Source: Gammaproteobacteria bacterium (GTDB lineage Bacteria; Pseudomonadota; Gammaproteobacteria; SZUA-229). Taken from it: a stretch of DNA of 64,000 bases. Below the pieces are notes generated by a model. That model was not told the DNA's origin, ran no database searches, and worked only from the letters and a program-made list of their open reading frames with translations. The first letter of the stretch is position 1, and each line of letters opens with the position of its first letter. A program made the position numbers and the translations under genes. The stretch lies in the NCBI GenBank assembly GCA_029882395.1, contig JAOUKT010000007.1:1-64000 (forward strand). Direction: 5' to 3'. This document shows positions 17,250 to 25,497 of the stretch, piece after piece.

Positions 17250-18202
17250 TGACGATGACGGATTGATTTTGCAATCCATTTAACCGTATCTAAAGGGGCT
17301 TCACCTATTGCGGTTACCTGATGATCACCCAGCATTAATCCAAACGCGTTGACCGAGCCCATTGATGTGTGGCCATCAAGGCGATGCGGCGTCACCACGT
17401 TACGGTCGATAAAGACCGAGACCGAGGCCAGCCCATCACTGAATACCAGCTGCTGCACGCTGTCCTGTTTTTTTCTCATCGGTTTGAGAATATTTTTAGT
17501 CAGCACAAATCCCTCAGGAAGCTGCGCTGCAAACCAGTTATCACCCGCTTTACGCAGCGACTGAGTTTCATCTTGTTTTAATATTTTGTAATTTCGGGGT
17601 ATTGCTGTTTGTTTAAATGCCTCATGAGGCGGCGCTTGCAAATACTCAAAGTCGGTAAACATCATATGCTCAAGCACTTTTTTCTTTTCATTAAAAACAT
17701 CACAGCGCAACATCAGGCCCGTATCTTTATCCAGCCAGTATTTGAAACCGTAGCGAAGCGCATCTTTGGGATTAACCAGGATCACCTGCGTCTCTCTGCT
17801 GGCGACTCTGTCCTGGCCGAGCATGGTGAGTTCGTAATGCTTGCTCAGCTGTTTAATGTCTTTTGGCAGGTCAGGATGAAATGGCAAATTAGAGGTCATT
17901 TCATTAATACTAACGAGGTGTTTATCGGGGAAAATTGAAGTCACTTCACCGTTTTGATGAATCAGCTGGCGTGACTCACCATTCAGCGATTCTAGACCGA
18001 CCCAAATCCGGCCGTCTTTACTGCCATGCGAGATATGCATGGCCTCCAGCTTTTGATCGCGCCAGAAAACAAAAGTCCCCTGGTAATTTCCCTGATGACT
18101 TGAGCTACTCATTTTGTTGATCCAGCTCTGTACACTTTCAGCCAATACAGAGCCGGGAATGACGCTGCCCAGCAAGGCGATCATTAACAAGCGTTTTATC
18201 AT
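17246..18202 (-). CDS. rseB: Sigma-E periplasmic negative regulator RseB/MucB
   Basis: RseB binds the periplasmic part of RseA and shields it from cleavage until envelope stress is sensed. The 318-aa protein has a cleavable signal peptide (about residues 1-21, ending SVLA). The MucB/RseB two-lobe domain follows (NYQGTFVFWRDQKLEAMHI, then YGFKYWLDKDTGLMLRCDVF in the lipoprotein-like N-lobe and DGLASVSVFIDR in the C-lobe). It begins 21 bases after rseA and overlaps rseC by four bases. Confidence 0.96.
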   Translation of the reverse strand: MIKRLLMIALLGSVIPGSVLAESVQSWINKMSSSSHQGNYQGTFVFWRDQKLEAMHISHGSKDGRIWVGLESLNGESRQLIHQNGEVTSIFPDKHLVSINEMTSNLPFHPDLPKDIKQLSKHYELTMLGQDRVASRETQVILVNPKDALRYGFKYWLDKDTGLMLRCDVFNEKKKVLEHMMFTDFEYLQAPPHEAFKQTAIPRNYKILKQDETQSLRKAGDNWFAAQLPEGFVLTKNILKPMRKKQDSVQQLVFSDGLASVSVFIDRNVVTPHRLDGHTSMGSVNAFGLMLGDHQVTAIGEAPLDTVKWIAKSIRHRQ

Positions 18203-18223
18203 TTTAAAATTTCACCCTACTCA

Positions 18224-18820
18224 TCATTTCTGCTTTCTGTCGGGCTCATAAGCAACGGCACGCACATAGGGCACCATGCCCTGATAATTGCCACCTGAAG
18301 CCGAACGGGCGTGGTTGACCAGGTAGTTATTCAGCTCTTCGCGCACGGCCAAATCGACATCGATCTCTTCCGCATTTTCAGCCAGTTGAGTGATATTAAT
18401 CGTTTTATGATTATTAATTTGTTGCTGAGCCAGCGTCTCAATAGCCGGGTTATCAGCAACACCTGTCACAGTCTGGTTGAGCATTACCGTGAAAACGGCA
18501 ACAACAGCTGCAAACGTGGCACCTATTGCCGGCTTAAACCAGTTCGAGGAAAACATTGCCAGAACCGCTGATTGAGGTTGAGCTGAGCGCTCAGGTATTT
18601 CGTGCGGTAATTTTGCTATCGCATTCGCCACAGCCTGGCTCACATCAATCGATGAATAAATATCGCTTTCAGCTCGCAGGGCATGACCAATACGCGCAAA
18701 ACGCTGCAACTGCTTTTTATTCTCAGCCTGCTGAATATGCCGTGACAAATGATCTAACTCTTTATCGGAAAGCTCACCATCGAGAAATTCTGAAATTCTT
18801 ACACCTGATTCTTCTTTCAT
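18224..18820 (-). CDS. rseA: Anti-sigma-E factor RseA/MucA
   Basis: RseA is the membrane-spanning anti-sigma factor that holds RpoE until DegS/RseP-type proteolysis. The N-terminal sigma-binding region has ISEFLDGELSDKELDHLSRH. A membrane helix lies at about residues 105-125 (AIGATFAAVVAVFTVML), and the rest is periplasmic. I prefer the ATG at 18818-18820 because the GGGAG site is 9 bases away; an ATG two codons upstream is only 3 bases from that site. It lies 48 bases after rpoE. Confidence 0.94.
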   Translation of the reverse strand: MKEESGVRISEFLDGELSDKELDHLSRHIQQAENKKQLQRFARIGHALRAESDIYSSIDVSQAVANAIAKLPHEIPERSAQPQSAVLAMFSSNWFKPAIGATFAAVVAVFTVMLNQTVTGVADNPAIETLAQQQINNHKTINITQLAENAEEIDVDLAVREELNNYLVNHARSASGGNYQGMVPYVRAVAYEPDRKQK

Positions 18821-18868
18821 CTGCATTTACTCCCGGATATTAACCGGTCAGCTATCACCTTCATCTGA

Positions 18869-19450
18869 TCAATCCTCAAGATGTGGTTTTAGTTGTTTAT
18901 CAATAGCTTCACGCGCTCTAAAAATACGCGATCTGACAGTTCCTATCGGACAATCCATGACCAATGCAATTTCTTCATAGTTTAAACCTTCCAGCTCTCT
19001 CAAAGTGATCGCTGCCCGAAGGTCTTCCGGCAACGCAGCAATCGCTTTGTTAACCGTCTGTTTGACTTCCTCGGCCTGTATTTCCCTTTCAGGTGTTGCT
19101 GACTCCTGTAAAGCATAAGCGCCTTCATACTGCTCTGCTTCCTGAGCATCCAGCGTTCCACCAGCAGGACTGCGCCTACCCGATGAAACCAGGTGATTCT
19201 TGGCGGTATTGATCGCAATCCTGTACATCCAGGTATAGAACTGACTATCGCCTCTGAAATTCTTTAACGCCTTGTATGCTTTAATAAAAGCCTCCTGCGT
19301 TACATCTTCGACATCGGCCGCATTGCGAACAAAGCGTGATACCAGATGATTAATTCTTGACTGGTATTTCAAAACAAGCAGATTAAATGCTTGCTGATCT
19401 CCCTTTTGAACTCTCTCCACCAGTGCCTGATCTTCACTATGGTCGACCAT
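18869..19450 (-). CDS. rpoE: RNA polymerase sigma factor RpoE/AlgU
   Basis: An extracytoplasmic-function sigma factor that directs the envelope-stress regulon. The 193-aa protein has region 2 (YQSRINHLVSRFV, DVTQEAFIKAYKALKNFRGD, FYTWMYRIAINTAKNHL) and region 4 (ELEGLNYEEIALVMDCPIGT, then VRSRIFRARE), nearly identical to the E. coli/Pseudomonas RpoE-AlgU type. A GGAGG lies 12 bases before the ATG. It heads the leftward rpoE-rseA-rseB-rseC unit and is divergent from nadB, as in E. coli. Confidence 0.98.
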   Translation of the reverse strand: MVDHSEDQALVERVQKGDQQAFNLLVLKYQSRINHLVSRFVRNAADVEDVTQEAFIKAYKALKNFRGDSQFYTWMYRIAINTAKNHLVSSGRRSPAGGTLDAQEAEQYEGAYALQESATPEREIQAEEVKQTVNKAIAALPEDLRAAITLRELEGLNYEEIALVMDCPIGTVRSRIFRAREAIDKQLKPHLED

Positions 19451-19489
19451 ATGGGACCAAAACCTCCGAATTAATGTCCCATTCGTTAA

Positions 19490-19518
19490 TTAGGACAATA
19501 TTATTTTATTTTAGTTCT
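19490..19518 (-). promoter_or_regulatory. Candidate sigma-E promoter of rpoE
   Basis: On the minus strand AGAACTA (19518-19512), a 16-base spacer and TCCTAA (19495-19490) resemble the sigma-E consensus GGAACTT-N16-TCTRA. The position is about 40 bases upstream of rpoE, where an autoregulatory promoter is expected from E. coli and Pseudomonas. The match is partial. Confidence 0.4.
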
Positions 19519-19682
19519 TAGTATATTTCAGAACCTGCGGCGCGCAATACACACTTAGTCTCACTATATTGACTAAAGAAACAATATTCAAATCATGTGA
19601 TGTTGTTTAAACTGTAGGCTAATTTTATTTTTACACACTACAAGACCCTATTAACCATTAATAATTCATTTTATATTAATCT

Positions 19683-21317
19683 ATGACCGCACATTCTTCT
19701 ATCGATCAACAATTCGACGTTCTCATCATTGGCTCGGGTGCAGCCGGACTCAGCCTGGCACTGAGACTGGCTGATTACGCCTCGGTGGCGGTCATTTCCA
19801 AAAACACACTGCAAGAAGGCAGCACCTACTATGCTCAGGGCGGCATTTCAGCGGTATTGAAACCCACCGATAGTTTTGACTCCCATATCAAAGACACGCT
19901 TAATGCCGGTGTCGGCTTATGTGACCCTGAAGCTGTAAAGTTTACCGTCGAACACGCACCGGAAAATATTCAATGGTTAATTGATCTCGGCGTGCCCTTC
20001 ACCACCGATCAGCACAGAGACGGCAAACGTGATTTTCATTTAACCCGCGAAGGCGGCCACAGCCACCGTCGTGTTATCCATGCCGCCGATGCCACCGGAC
20101 AGGCTTTATCTGGCACGCTGGTTAATCACGCCAGGCATCATCACAACATCACTTTGTTTGAAAACCATATTGCGATTGATGTCATTACCGGTAAAAAGCT
20201 AAAACAGAAAGACAACCGCGTTTATGGTGCTTACATTCTTAACCGGGATAGCGAAGCGGTAGTCACCTTCAAATCGCGCTTTGTGGTGCTGGCCACAGGC
20301 GGGGCTAACAAAGTTTACCTTTATACCAGCAACCCGGACGGTTCTACCGGCGACGGTATTGCGATTGCCTGGCGAGCAGGCGCCGAGGTAGCTAATATGG
20401 AATTTATGCAATTTCACCCAACCTGCCTCTATCATCCGGAAGCCAAATCCTTTCTGATAACAGAAGCAGTTCGCGGTGAAGGCGGCAAACTGCTTTTGCC
20501 CAATGGCGAACAATTTATGCATCGTTTTGATTCGCGTGGCGAACTCGCTCCGCGTGATATTGTAGCCAGAGCTATCGATCATGAAATGAAACGTCTGGGC
20601 ACCGAGTTTATCCACTTAGATATTAGCCATAAGCCGGCCGCTTTTATCAAATCACATTTTCCGACTATTCATAAGCGCTGTCTGGAATTTGGTTATGACA
20701 TGACCAAAGAACCTATTCCTGTGGTACCTGCAGCGCATTACACCTGTGGCGGTGTAAAAACTGATCTGAATGGCAGCACTAATATCAAAGGCCTTTATGC
20801 CATCGGTGAAACCGCTTGCACAGGGCTGCATGGCGCTAACCGCATGGCCAGTAACTCTCTGCTGGAATGCCTGGTGTTTGCCGAGTCGGCCTGTAACGAT
20901 ATCCTGCAGCAACTCAAAGATAAAACCACGCTGCCGGCGATTCCCTATTGGGATGAAAGCCAGGTCACCGATTCTGATGAAGAAGTCGTGGTCACACACA
21001 ACTGGCATGAATTACGCCAGTTTATGTGGGATTACGTCGGCATTGTCAGAACAGACAAGCGGCTGGCGCGCGCTAAACGCCGAGTTAACCTGCTGCTGAA
21101 TGAAATTGATGAATATTACGGCAATTTTAAAGTAACCAATGATCTGATCGAGTTGCGTAACCTCGCTGTTGTCGCCGACCTCATTATTCAAAGCGCCATC
21201 GCACGAAAAGAAAGCCGCGGCCTTCACTATTCGCTGGATTATCCGGAAGCCAGCACCCGTGACGAGGCGAAAAATACCGTCTTAAATCCAAACAAGATAC
21301 ACAACTCCGAAACTTAA
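19683..21317 (+). CDS. nadB: L-aspartate oxidase
   Basis: NadB oxidises L-aspartate to iminoaspartate, the first step of de novo NAD synthesis. The 544-aa flavoprotein has the FAD-binding motif [17 protein letters not shown] near the N-terminus. It also has the substrate-binding [20 protein letters not shown], the QFHPTCLY motif, and [20 protein letters not shown] in the flavin domain. A C-terminal helical domain follows. It is divergent from rpoE, an arrangement shared with E. coli. No ribosome-binding site is clear ahead of the ATG. Confidence 0.97.
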   Translation: MTAHSSIDQQFDVLIIGSGAAGLSLALRLADYASVAVISKNTLQEGSTYYAQGGISAVLKPTDSFDSHIKDTLNAGVGLCDPEAVKFTVEHAPENIQWLIDLGVPFTTDQHRDGKRDFHLTREGGHSHRRVIHAADATGQALSGTLVNHARHHHNITLFENHIAIDVITGKKLKQKDNRVYGAYILNRDSEAVVTFKSRFVVLATGGANKVYLYTSNPDGSTGDGIAIAWRAGAEVANMEFMQFHPTCLYHPEAKSFLITEAVRGEGGKLLLPNGEQFMHRFDSRGELAPRDIVARAIDHEMKRLGTEFIHLDISHKPAAFIKSHFPTIHKRCLEFGYDMTKEPIPVVPAAHYTCGGVKTDLNGSTNIKGLYAIGETACTGLHGANRMASNSLLECLVFAESACNDILQQLKDKTTLPAIPYWDESQVTDSDEEVVVTHNWHELRQFMWDYVGIVRTDKRLARAKRRVNLLLNEIDEYYGNFKVTNDLIELRNLAVVADLIIQSAIARKESRGLHYSLDYPEASTRDEAKNTVLNPNKIHNSET

Positions 21318-21328
21318 ACAGGATATTT

Positions 21329-22141
21329 ATGAGCGATTTACCTTTAGTCATCGACCCAGACCAGCTTGAACACCTATTAAACACTGAAAACATTCTGCTA
21401 GTGGACATGTGCAAAGCCGAGCAATACGCTAAAGGCCATATTGCAGGCGCCGTCTATCTGGATTACCCGCTAATAATCAGCGGTGAAAAACCGGTAATGG
21501 GACGTTTACCGGATATCGACAAACTGAACCAGGCATTATCCTCTATTGGCCTGACCAAGCACTCGCATGTGATTGCTTATGATGATGAAGGCGGTGGCAA
21601 GGCAGCACGCCTTATCTGGACACTGCACTCGCTAGGCCATCAGTGTGCATCGATATTAGATGGCGGGCTGATCAGCTGGGTTAATGAAGGTCATGCTCTG
21701 ACAACCGAACCGACAACAGCCAGCGCGTCTGATTATAAATCTGAAATCTCTGAAGACTACCTGGCGCACCGTGCTTATATCCTGCAACATTTAGATGATA
21801 AAAACGTGGCTTTACTCGATGCCCGCAGCCTTCAGGAATATACCGGCGAAAAAGCCTTTGCCGCCCGCGGGGGGCATATTCCAGGTGCCATTCATTACGA
21901 ATGGACCGATGCTATGGATAAAGAACACAATATGCGACTGTTGCCTGACGAGGTCATTCAAGCTCGTTTGAACGAGCTGGGTTTAACGGCCGATAAAGAA
22001 ATTATCTGTTACTGCCACACCCATCATCGTTCAGCGCTGAGTTATCTGGTGCTTAAAAAATTAGGCTACCAGAATGTCAAAGGCTACCCATCCTCCTGGT
22101 CAGACTGGGGCAATCAGGCAGATACGCCGATAGAAACCTAA
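21329..22141 (+). CDS. Sulfurtransferase (two rhodanese domains)
   Basis: A 270-aa tandem-rhodanese protein of the thiosulfate/3-mercaptopyruvate sulfurtransferase family, moving sulfane sulfur to cyanide or thiols. The C-terminal domain has the active loop CHTHHRS, with catalytic Cys229. The N-terminal domain has DDEGGG at the equivalent loop and no cysteine, so it is structural, as usual. The loop does not match the textbook CRKGVT of rhodanese or CGSGVTA of SseA, so I do not assign the donor. It lies 11 bases after nadB and ends at a strong terminator, so the two are probably cotranscribed. Confidence 0.88.
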   Translation: MSDLPLVIDPDQLEHLLNTENILLVDMCKAEQYAKGHIAGAVYLDYPLIISGEKPVMGRLPDIDKLNQALSSIGLTKHSHVIAYDDEGGGKAARLIWTLHSLGHQCASILDGGLISWVNEGHALTTEPTTASASDYKSEISEDYLAHRAYILQHLDDKNVALLDARSLQEYTGEKAFAARGGHIPGAIHYEWTDAMDKEHNMRLLPDEVIQARLNELGLTADKEIICYCHTHHRSALSYLVLKKLGYQNVKGYPSSWSDWGNQADTPIET

Positions 22142-22156
22142 GGCATTAATGATCAC

Positions 22157-22192
22157 GCACAAAAAAGCCGCTATTGAGCGGCTTTTTTGTGC
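22157..22192. terminator. Bidirectional intrinsic terminator
   Basis: GCACAAAAAAGCCGCT and AGCGGCTTTTTTGTGC form a perfect 16-bp stem around ATTG. A six-base A run and a six-base T run flank the GC core, so it ends transcripts of the sulfurtransferase gene from the left and of the convergent DUF2892 gene from the right. Confidence 0.95.
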
Positions 22193-22239
22193 GCAATTTC
22201 CGGTAGCCCAGATCCTGCTCAAATAAAAACGAGAGATTG

Positions 22240-22443
22240 TTACTCGAAAGCACAGCCTGGTTTCTTACCTAACATTTTTAATATATTGGCTAACGGGCAA
22301 AAACGAGTAAAAGCCGACTGGAACAAATTCAGACCAACGAAGCCTGTCAGCCATAACCAATTAACACTGTGGTACTGAGACAAAGCCAAACTTACTAAAA
22401 TAACTAAACCGGCAAAAGCAAAAACGATACGATCGATAGACAT
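22240..22443 (-). CDS. DUF2892 inner-membrane protein (YgaP N-terminal-like)
   Basis: A 67-aa protein with two membrane helices (about residues 5-22 and 27-45). It matches the DUF2892 pattern of a start like [19 protein letters not shown] and a central [20 protein letters not shown] followed by [10 protein letters not shown]. Related domains accompany rhodaneses, as in E. coli YgaP, and here the neighbour is a two-domain sulfurtransferase across the terminator. The ATG has a GAGGATGG site. A role in sulfur handling is inferred only from this association. Confidence 0.88.
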   Translation of the reverse strand: MSIDRIVFAFAGLVILVSLALSQYHSVNWLWLTGFVGLNLFQSAFTRFCPLANILKMLGKKPGCAFE

Positions 22444-22737
22444 TTTTAACCATCCTCTATAAGTAATTTATAATATTCTAATCTTTATTGTTTTTATGTC
22501 AAGAAGTCATTTAAGTTTTTATAACACGAGCCACTTTTCAGGAGATCGCATCATTTATATACTTTTTGATTCGAAAACAGTCTTTTTTAACTATTTTCTT
22601 AATACTTCCTTGCTACATCATACATTGAAAAATAATAAATTCAAAATTCTAATGATGTCGGTAAAATAAAGTGCAATGTAAAATCATTAAGTGTGGCAAT
22701 AACGTATCAAAATGTACTGAAGTTGCATATAAAAGAT

Positions 22738-22768
22738 AAAAAAAGGCCCACTTCGTGAGAAGTGGGCC
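22738..22768 (-). terminator. Intrinsic terminator (leftward)
   Basis: A perfect 10-bp stem GGCCCACTTC/GAAGTGGGCC with a 4-nt loop (22745-22768) is followed on the minus strand by seven Ts. It works only leftward, because the plus side lacks a T-tract. It could terminate orn or a separate small transcript. Confidence 0.9.
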
Positions 22769-22806
22769 TCAATCAACCACAATAAAAGGAGACTCAAATT
22801 TGAGTA
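22738..22806 (-). ncRNA. Candidate small RNA ending in intrinsic terminator
   Basis: On the minus strand a transcript starting near 22806 would contain the palindrome ACTCAAATTTGAGT, then a stretch with TCTCCTTTT, which could pair with ribosome-binding sites. It would end in GGCCCACTTC-TCAC-GAAGTGGGCC followed by seven Ts. An A+T-rich TTGAAA/TAAAAT pair upstream could serve as promoter, but the 15-base spacing is poor. Alternatively the hairpin is simply the distant terminator of orn, 175 bases away. Confidence 0.3.
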
Positions 22807-22942
22807 TTTTAATAATAGTACATATATTTCAAAAAACAGAGAATTTGTTCAAATAATAATCAATATATGATTAATATCGATAATTTATGCCTTTTTAAGC
22901 CCCGTTTTCTTTTTCATGGCCTTTAATTGTTAATTGAAAAAA

Positions 22943-23503
22943 CTATATTTTGAGTATTTTTTCTCTATAAAAAGCTAATTCAGCGATTGAATCTTTAATA
23001 TCATCCATTGCCAGATGTGAGCCTTTTTTTTCAAAGCCTTTAAGAGACTCAGGAGCCCAACGATTGGCCAGTTCTTTTAAACTGCTAACATCAAGATTAC
23101 GATAATGAAAAAACGCTTCTAATTCCGGCATCCACTTAGCCATAAAGCGACGATCCTGACAGATACTGTTACCACACATAGGTGATGCACCGGCATCAAC
23201 ATACTGCTGCAGGAACTCAATGGTTTGTTTTGCCGCGTCTTGCTCTGATAGCTTGCTGTCTTTCACCCTCTGTGTCAGACCGGACTTGCCATGCTGGTGA
23301 GTACACCATTCATCCATTGCCTGTAAAACATCATCACTGGCGTGTATCGCCATTTCAGGGCCTTGTGCCAGTATGTTCAGCTGTTTATCCGTGACTATTG
23401 TCGCAATTTCTATAATACGGTCTGTTTCAGGCTCTAGACCGGTCATTTCTAAATCAATCCAGATCAGGTTTTCTTGCTTATCAGTCTGACTTTGTTCGGT
23501 CAT
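22943..23503 (-). CDS. orn: Oligoribonuclease
   Basis: Orn is the 3'-5' exoribonuclease that degrades di- and short oligonucleotides, including pGpG from cyclic-di-GMP turnover. The 186-aa protein has the DEDDh motifs [20 protein letters not shown] (Exo I), [16 protein letters not shown] (Exo II) and [15 protein letters not shown] (Exo III with the catalytic His). The family length is about 180 aa. It is divergent from the Ste24-type protease gene. Confidence 0.97.
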   Translation of the reverse strand: MTEQSQTDKQENLIWIDLEMTGLEPETDRIIEIATIVTDKQLNILAQGPEMAIHASDDVLQAMDEWCTHQHGKSGLTQRVKDSKLSEQDAAKQTIEFLQQYVDAGASPMCGNSICQDRRFMAKWMPELEAFFHYRNLDVSSLKELANRWAPESLKGFEKKGSHLAMDDIKDSIAELAFYREKILKI

Positions 23504-23571
23504 TTCTTCGATTCCACTCCGCTTTTTAATTGTTTAATATTCTAGTCGGCTTATTAGGCTAGCGTAAAGCG

Positions 23572-23583
23572 TCCAGATCTGGA
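23572..23583. other. 12-bp palindrome between orn and protease gene
   Basis: TCCAGATCTGGA is a perfect palindrome in the middle of the 124-base divergent spacer. It may be an operator for one or both genes. No regulator is suggested by the sequence. Confidence 0.25.
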
Positions 23584-23627
23584 TAATAGAACTCATTATT
23601 ATAAATATTTCCTCCCGGGAGTCAGTT

Positions 23628-24866
23628 TTGCACAATTTCACCGTTTTATTTCTTGTTATGCTGTCACTATCTGTACTCGTACGGTTCTGGCTAAATCAGC
23701 GCCACATAGCCCATATTCAAGCACACCGCGCAGAAGTCCCTGAAGCTTTTAAGGATAAAATATCATTAGAAGAGCATCAAAAAGCCGCTGACTACACCAC
23801 CACAAAAAACAAATTCAGCCGCTGGCCGGGACTTTACGACACCGCCCTTTTACTTGTATGGACGCTCGGTGGCGGCCTGACATGGCTCGACTCAAACATT
23901 CAAAGCCTGGGGCTTAGCCCAATATTAACTGGCATCGTCGTCATTCTGGCCCTAATGCTCATTTCCTCATTACTCGACCTGCCGTTTACTGCTTACAGTA
24001 CTTTTGTGATTGAAGAGAAGTTCGGCTTTAACAATACAACACTTAAAACCTTTATCATCGATCTCTTTAAAGGCGCAGCGCTCTCTTTAATGCTGGGCGT
24101 TCCGCTGATCTTTGTCGTTTTATGGTTAATGGAGCAAGCCGGTGAACTCTGGTGGCTATATACCTGGCTCGTCTGGATGGCTTTTAATCTCTTAATTGCT
24201 TGGGCATACCCGATCTGGATCGCGCCTGTTTTTAATAAATTTACTCCGCTGGAAGAAGGCGAAACCTTAACGCGTATCACCAGCCTGCTTGAAAAATGCG
24301 GCTTTTCGAGCAATGGCATATTTGTTATCGATGGTTCAAAGCGCTCCAGTCATGGTAATGCTTATTTTTCTGGTTTTGGTCGAAATAAGAGAATCGTTTT
24401 TTACGATACGCTGCTCAAGACACTCGATGATGATGAGCTCGAAGCGGTACTGGCACATGAGCTGGGGCATTTCAAGCACAAGCACATTGTCAAAAGCATT
24501 GCCTTGTCATTTGCTATTTCGTTATTAGGCCTGGCTTTGCTGGCATGGCTAATGAACCAACCGTGGTTTTTTACCGCCTTAGGGGTTCAGAACTCATCCA
24601 CCTATATGGCATTGATTTTATTTAGCATGGTACTGCCTGTATTTACCTTCTTAATGCACCCTGTGATGACACTGCTCTCACGTAAAAATGAATTCGAAGC
24701 CGATGCCTTTGCCGCAGAACAAAGTGATGCCGGCAACCTGATACGCGCACTGGTGAATTTGTATAAAGAAAATGCCAACACATTAACTCCCGATCCATTG
24801 CACTCTGCATTTTATGACTCGCACCCGCCTGCACCTGTCAGGATTGCGCATTTATCCAACCAATGA
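23628..24866 (+). CDS. Ste24-type M48 membrane metalloprotease
   Basis: A 412-aa integral-membrane zinc endopeptidase of the CAAX-protease 1 (Ste24) branch of M48. It has several membrane helices before and after the catalytic site, the zinc motif HELGHFKHKH starting at His277, and the third ligand in NEFEADAFA. The likely role is membrane-protein quality control rather than prenyl processing, which bacteria lack. Translation starts at a TTG (23628-23630), with GGGAG six bases upstream; that site sits inside the palindrome CTCCCGGGAG. Its TGA is 11 bases before the cytochrome start. The gene opens a coupled operon ending with rsgA. Confidence 0.92.
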   Translation: MHNFTVLFLVMLSLSVLVRFWLNQRHIAHIQAHRAEVPEAFKDKISLEEHQKAADYTTTKNKFSRWPGLYDTALLLVWTLGGGLTWLDSNIQSLGLSPILTGIVVILALMLISSLLDLPFTAYSTFVIEEKFGFNNTTLKTFIIDLFKGAALSLMLGVPLIFVVLWLMEQAGELWWLYTWLVWMAFNLLIAWAYPIWIAPVFNKFTPLEEGETLTRITSLLEKCGFSSNGIFVIDGSKRSSHGNAYFSGFGRNKRIVFYDTLLKTLDDDELEAVLAHELGHFKHKHIVKSIALSFAISLLGLALLAWLMNQPWFFTALGVQNSSTYMALILFSMVLPVFTFLMHPVMTLLSRKNEFEADAFAAEQSDAGNLIRALVNLYKENANTLTPDPLHSAFYDSHPPAPVRIAHLSNQ

Positions 24867-24877
24867 AAGGACTCAGA

Positions 24878-25159
24878 ATGAAAACTATAATAATGTTAAG
24901 CCTGCTGTTATTTTCGGCTGCAAATTACGCCGCTGAAAAGACATCAGCGCAGCTAAATCACGGTCAAAACGTGCATCAAAACCACTGCCTGAAATGTCAT
25001 ACCGCGTCCATTTACACCCGTGAAAACAGGGTTGTTAAATCGATTAACGCTCTCGGCAAACAGGTTCGTATCTGCCGGGATAACACCAATGCGCCTTGGT
25101 TTAATGAAGACACAGACGCTGTTATTAACTTTCTGAATAAAAAATATTACCAGTTTTAA
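24878..25159 (+). CDS. Small periplasmic cytochrome c
   Basis: A 93-aa secreted monohaem protein with a signal peptide (about residues 1-19, MKTIIMLSLLLFSAANYAA) and one haem site, CLKCH at residues 37-41. No methionine follows the haem motif, so the sixth iron ligand is not the usual Met. The C-terminal pattern with APWFNEDTDAVINFLNKKYY recurs in a small family found beside pterin dehydratase and rsgA genes, mostly in betaproteobacteria. I use the ATG at 24878, with AAAGGA six bases upstream, rather than the ATG overlapping the protease stop. Its TAA shares a base with the phhB start. Confidence 0.85.
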   Translation: MKTIIMLSLLLFSAANYAAEKTSAQLNHGQNVHQNHCLKCHTASIYTRENRVVKSINALGKQVRICRDNTNAPWFNEDTDAVINFLNKKYYQF

Positions 25160-25497
25160 TGGGCTCTCTTTCTCAGGCCCATTGCAGAGCCATAAGACCC
25201 GACGAAGCCGGATTAAATGAAACTGAAATCTCAGACTTTCTGAACCAGCTAAACAGTAGCTGGAAACTCAAAGACAATGCCCGCTCTATTGAGCGGACAT
25301 TGTCTTTTAATGATTTTTACGAAACCATGTCTTTTGTTAATGCCGCTGCCTGGATTGCTCATCAGCAAGACCATCACCCTGAGATACAAGTCAGTTATAA
25401 ACACTGCCTGATCAGTTATACGACGCACAGTATTAATGGTTTATCGCTTAACGATTTTATCTGTGCCGCCAGAATCAATACGATTACGGATCAATAA
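25159..25497 (+). CDS. phhB: Pterin-4a-carbinolamine dehydratase
   Basis: A 112-aa PCD/DCoH-family enzyme that dehydrates 4a-hydroxytetrahydrobiopterin, regenerating the pterin cofactor of aromatic amino acid hydroxylases. The active-site signature is visible in AWIAHQQDHHPEIQVSYKH and in the TTHSINGLSLNDF segment. No phenylalanine hydroxylase gene lies in this window; many bacteria have this protein without one, where a role in molybdopterin chemistry has been proposed for some. The start overlaps the cytochrome stop (TAATG), and the stop overlaps the rsgA start. Confidence 0.93.
   Translation: MGSLSQAHCRAIRPDEAGLNETEISDFLNQLNSSWKLKDNARSIERTLSFNDFYETMSFVNAAAWIAHQQDHHPEIQVSYKHCLISYTTHSINGLSLNDFICAARINTITDQ

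Larger units (their letters stand above)
22444..22942. other. Gene-poor A+T-rich region with hairpins
   Basis: About 500 bases separate the DUF2892 gene from orn. It holds a strong leftward terminator hairpin (22745-22768) and a 14-bp palindrome ACTCAAATTTGAGT (22792-22805). Only very short frames are present, namely 18 codons from a TTG at 22800 after AAAGGAG, and 10 codons leftward from about 22918. No tRNA, known riboswitch or insertion sequence is recognisable. A small RNA transcribed leftward and ending at the terminator is possible. Confidence 0.6.

Noticed and set aside
17250-17279. Longer rseC with 10 extra N-terminal residues
   Set aside because: The extension lies inside rseB, and the family N-terminus begins at the internal Met, which forms an ATGA overlap with the rseB stop.
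20199-20615. 138-codon open frame on the minus strand
   Set aside because: Antisense to the conserved core of nadB, with no recognisable motif and no ribosome-binding site.
22800-22856. 18-codon frame starting at TTG after AAAGGAG
   Set aside because: The ribosome-binding site and spacing look good, but the frame is short, A+T-rich and without a promoter or known homologue. Mentioned only as part of the small-RNA finding.
22885-22920. 10-codon leftward frame with a Lys-rich product, just after orn
   Set aside because: Too short, with the ribosome-binding site only two bases from the ATG; likely chance in A+T-rich DNA.
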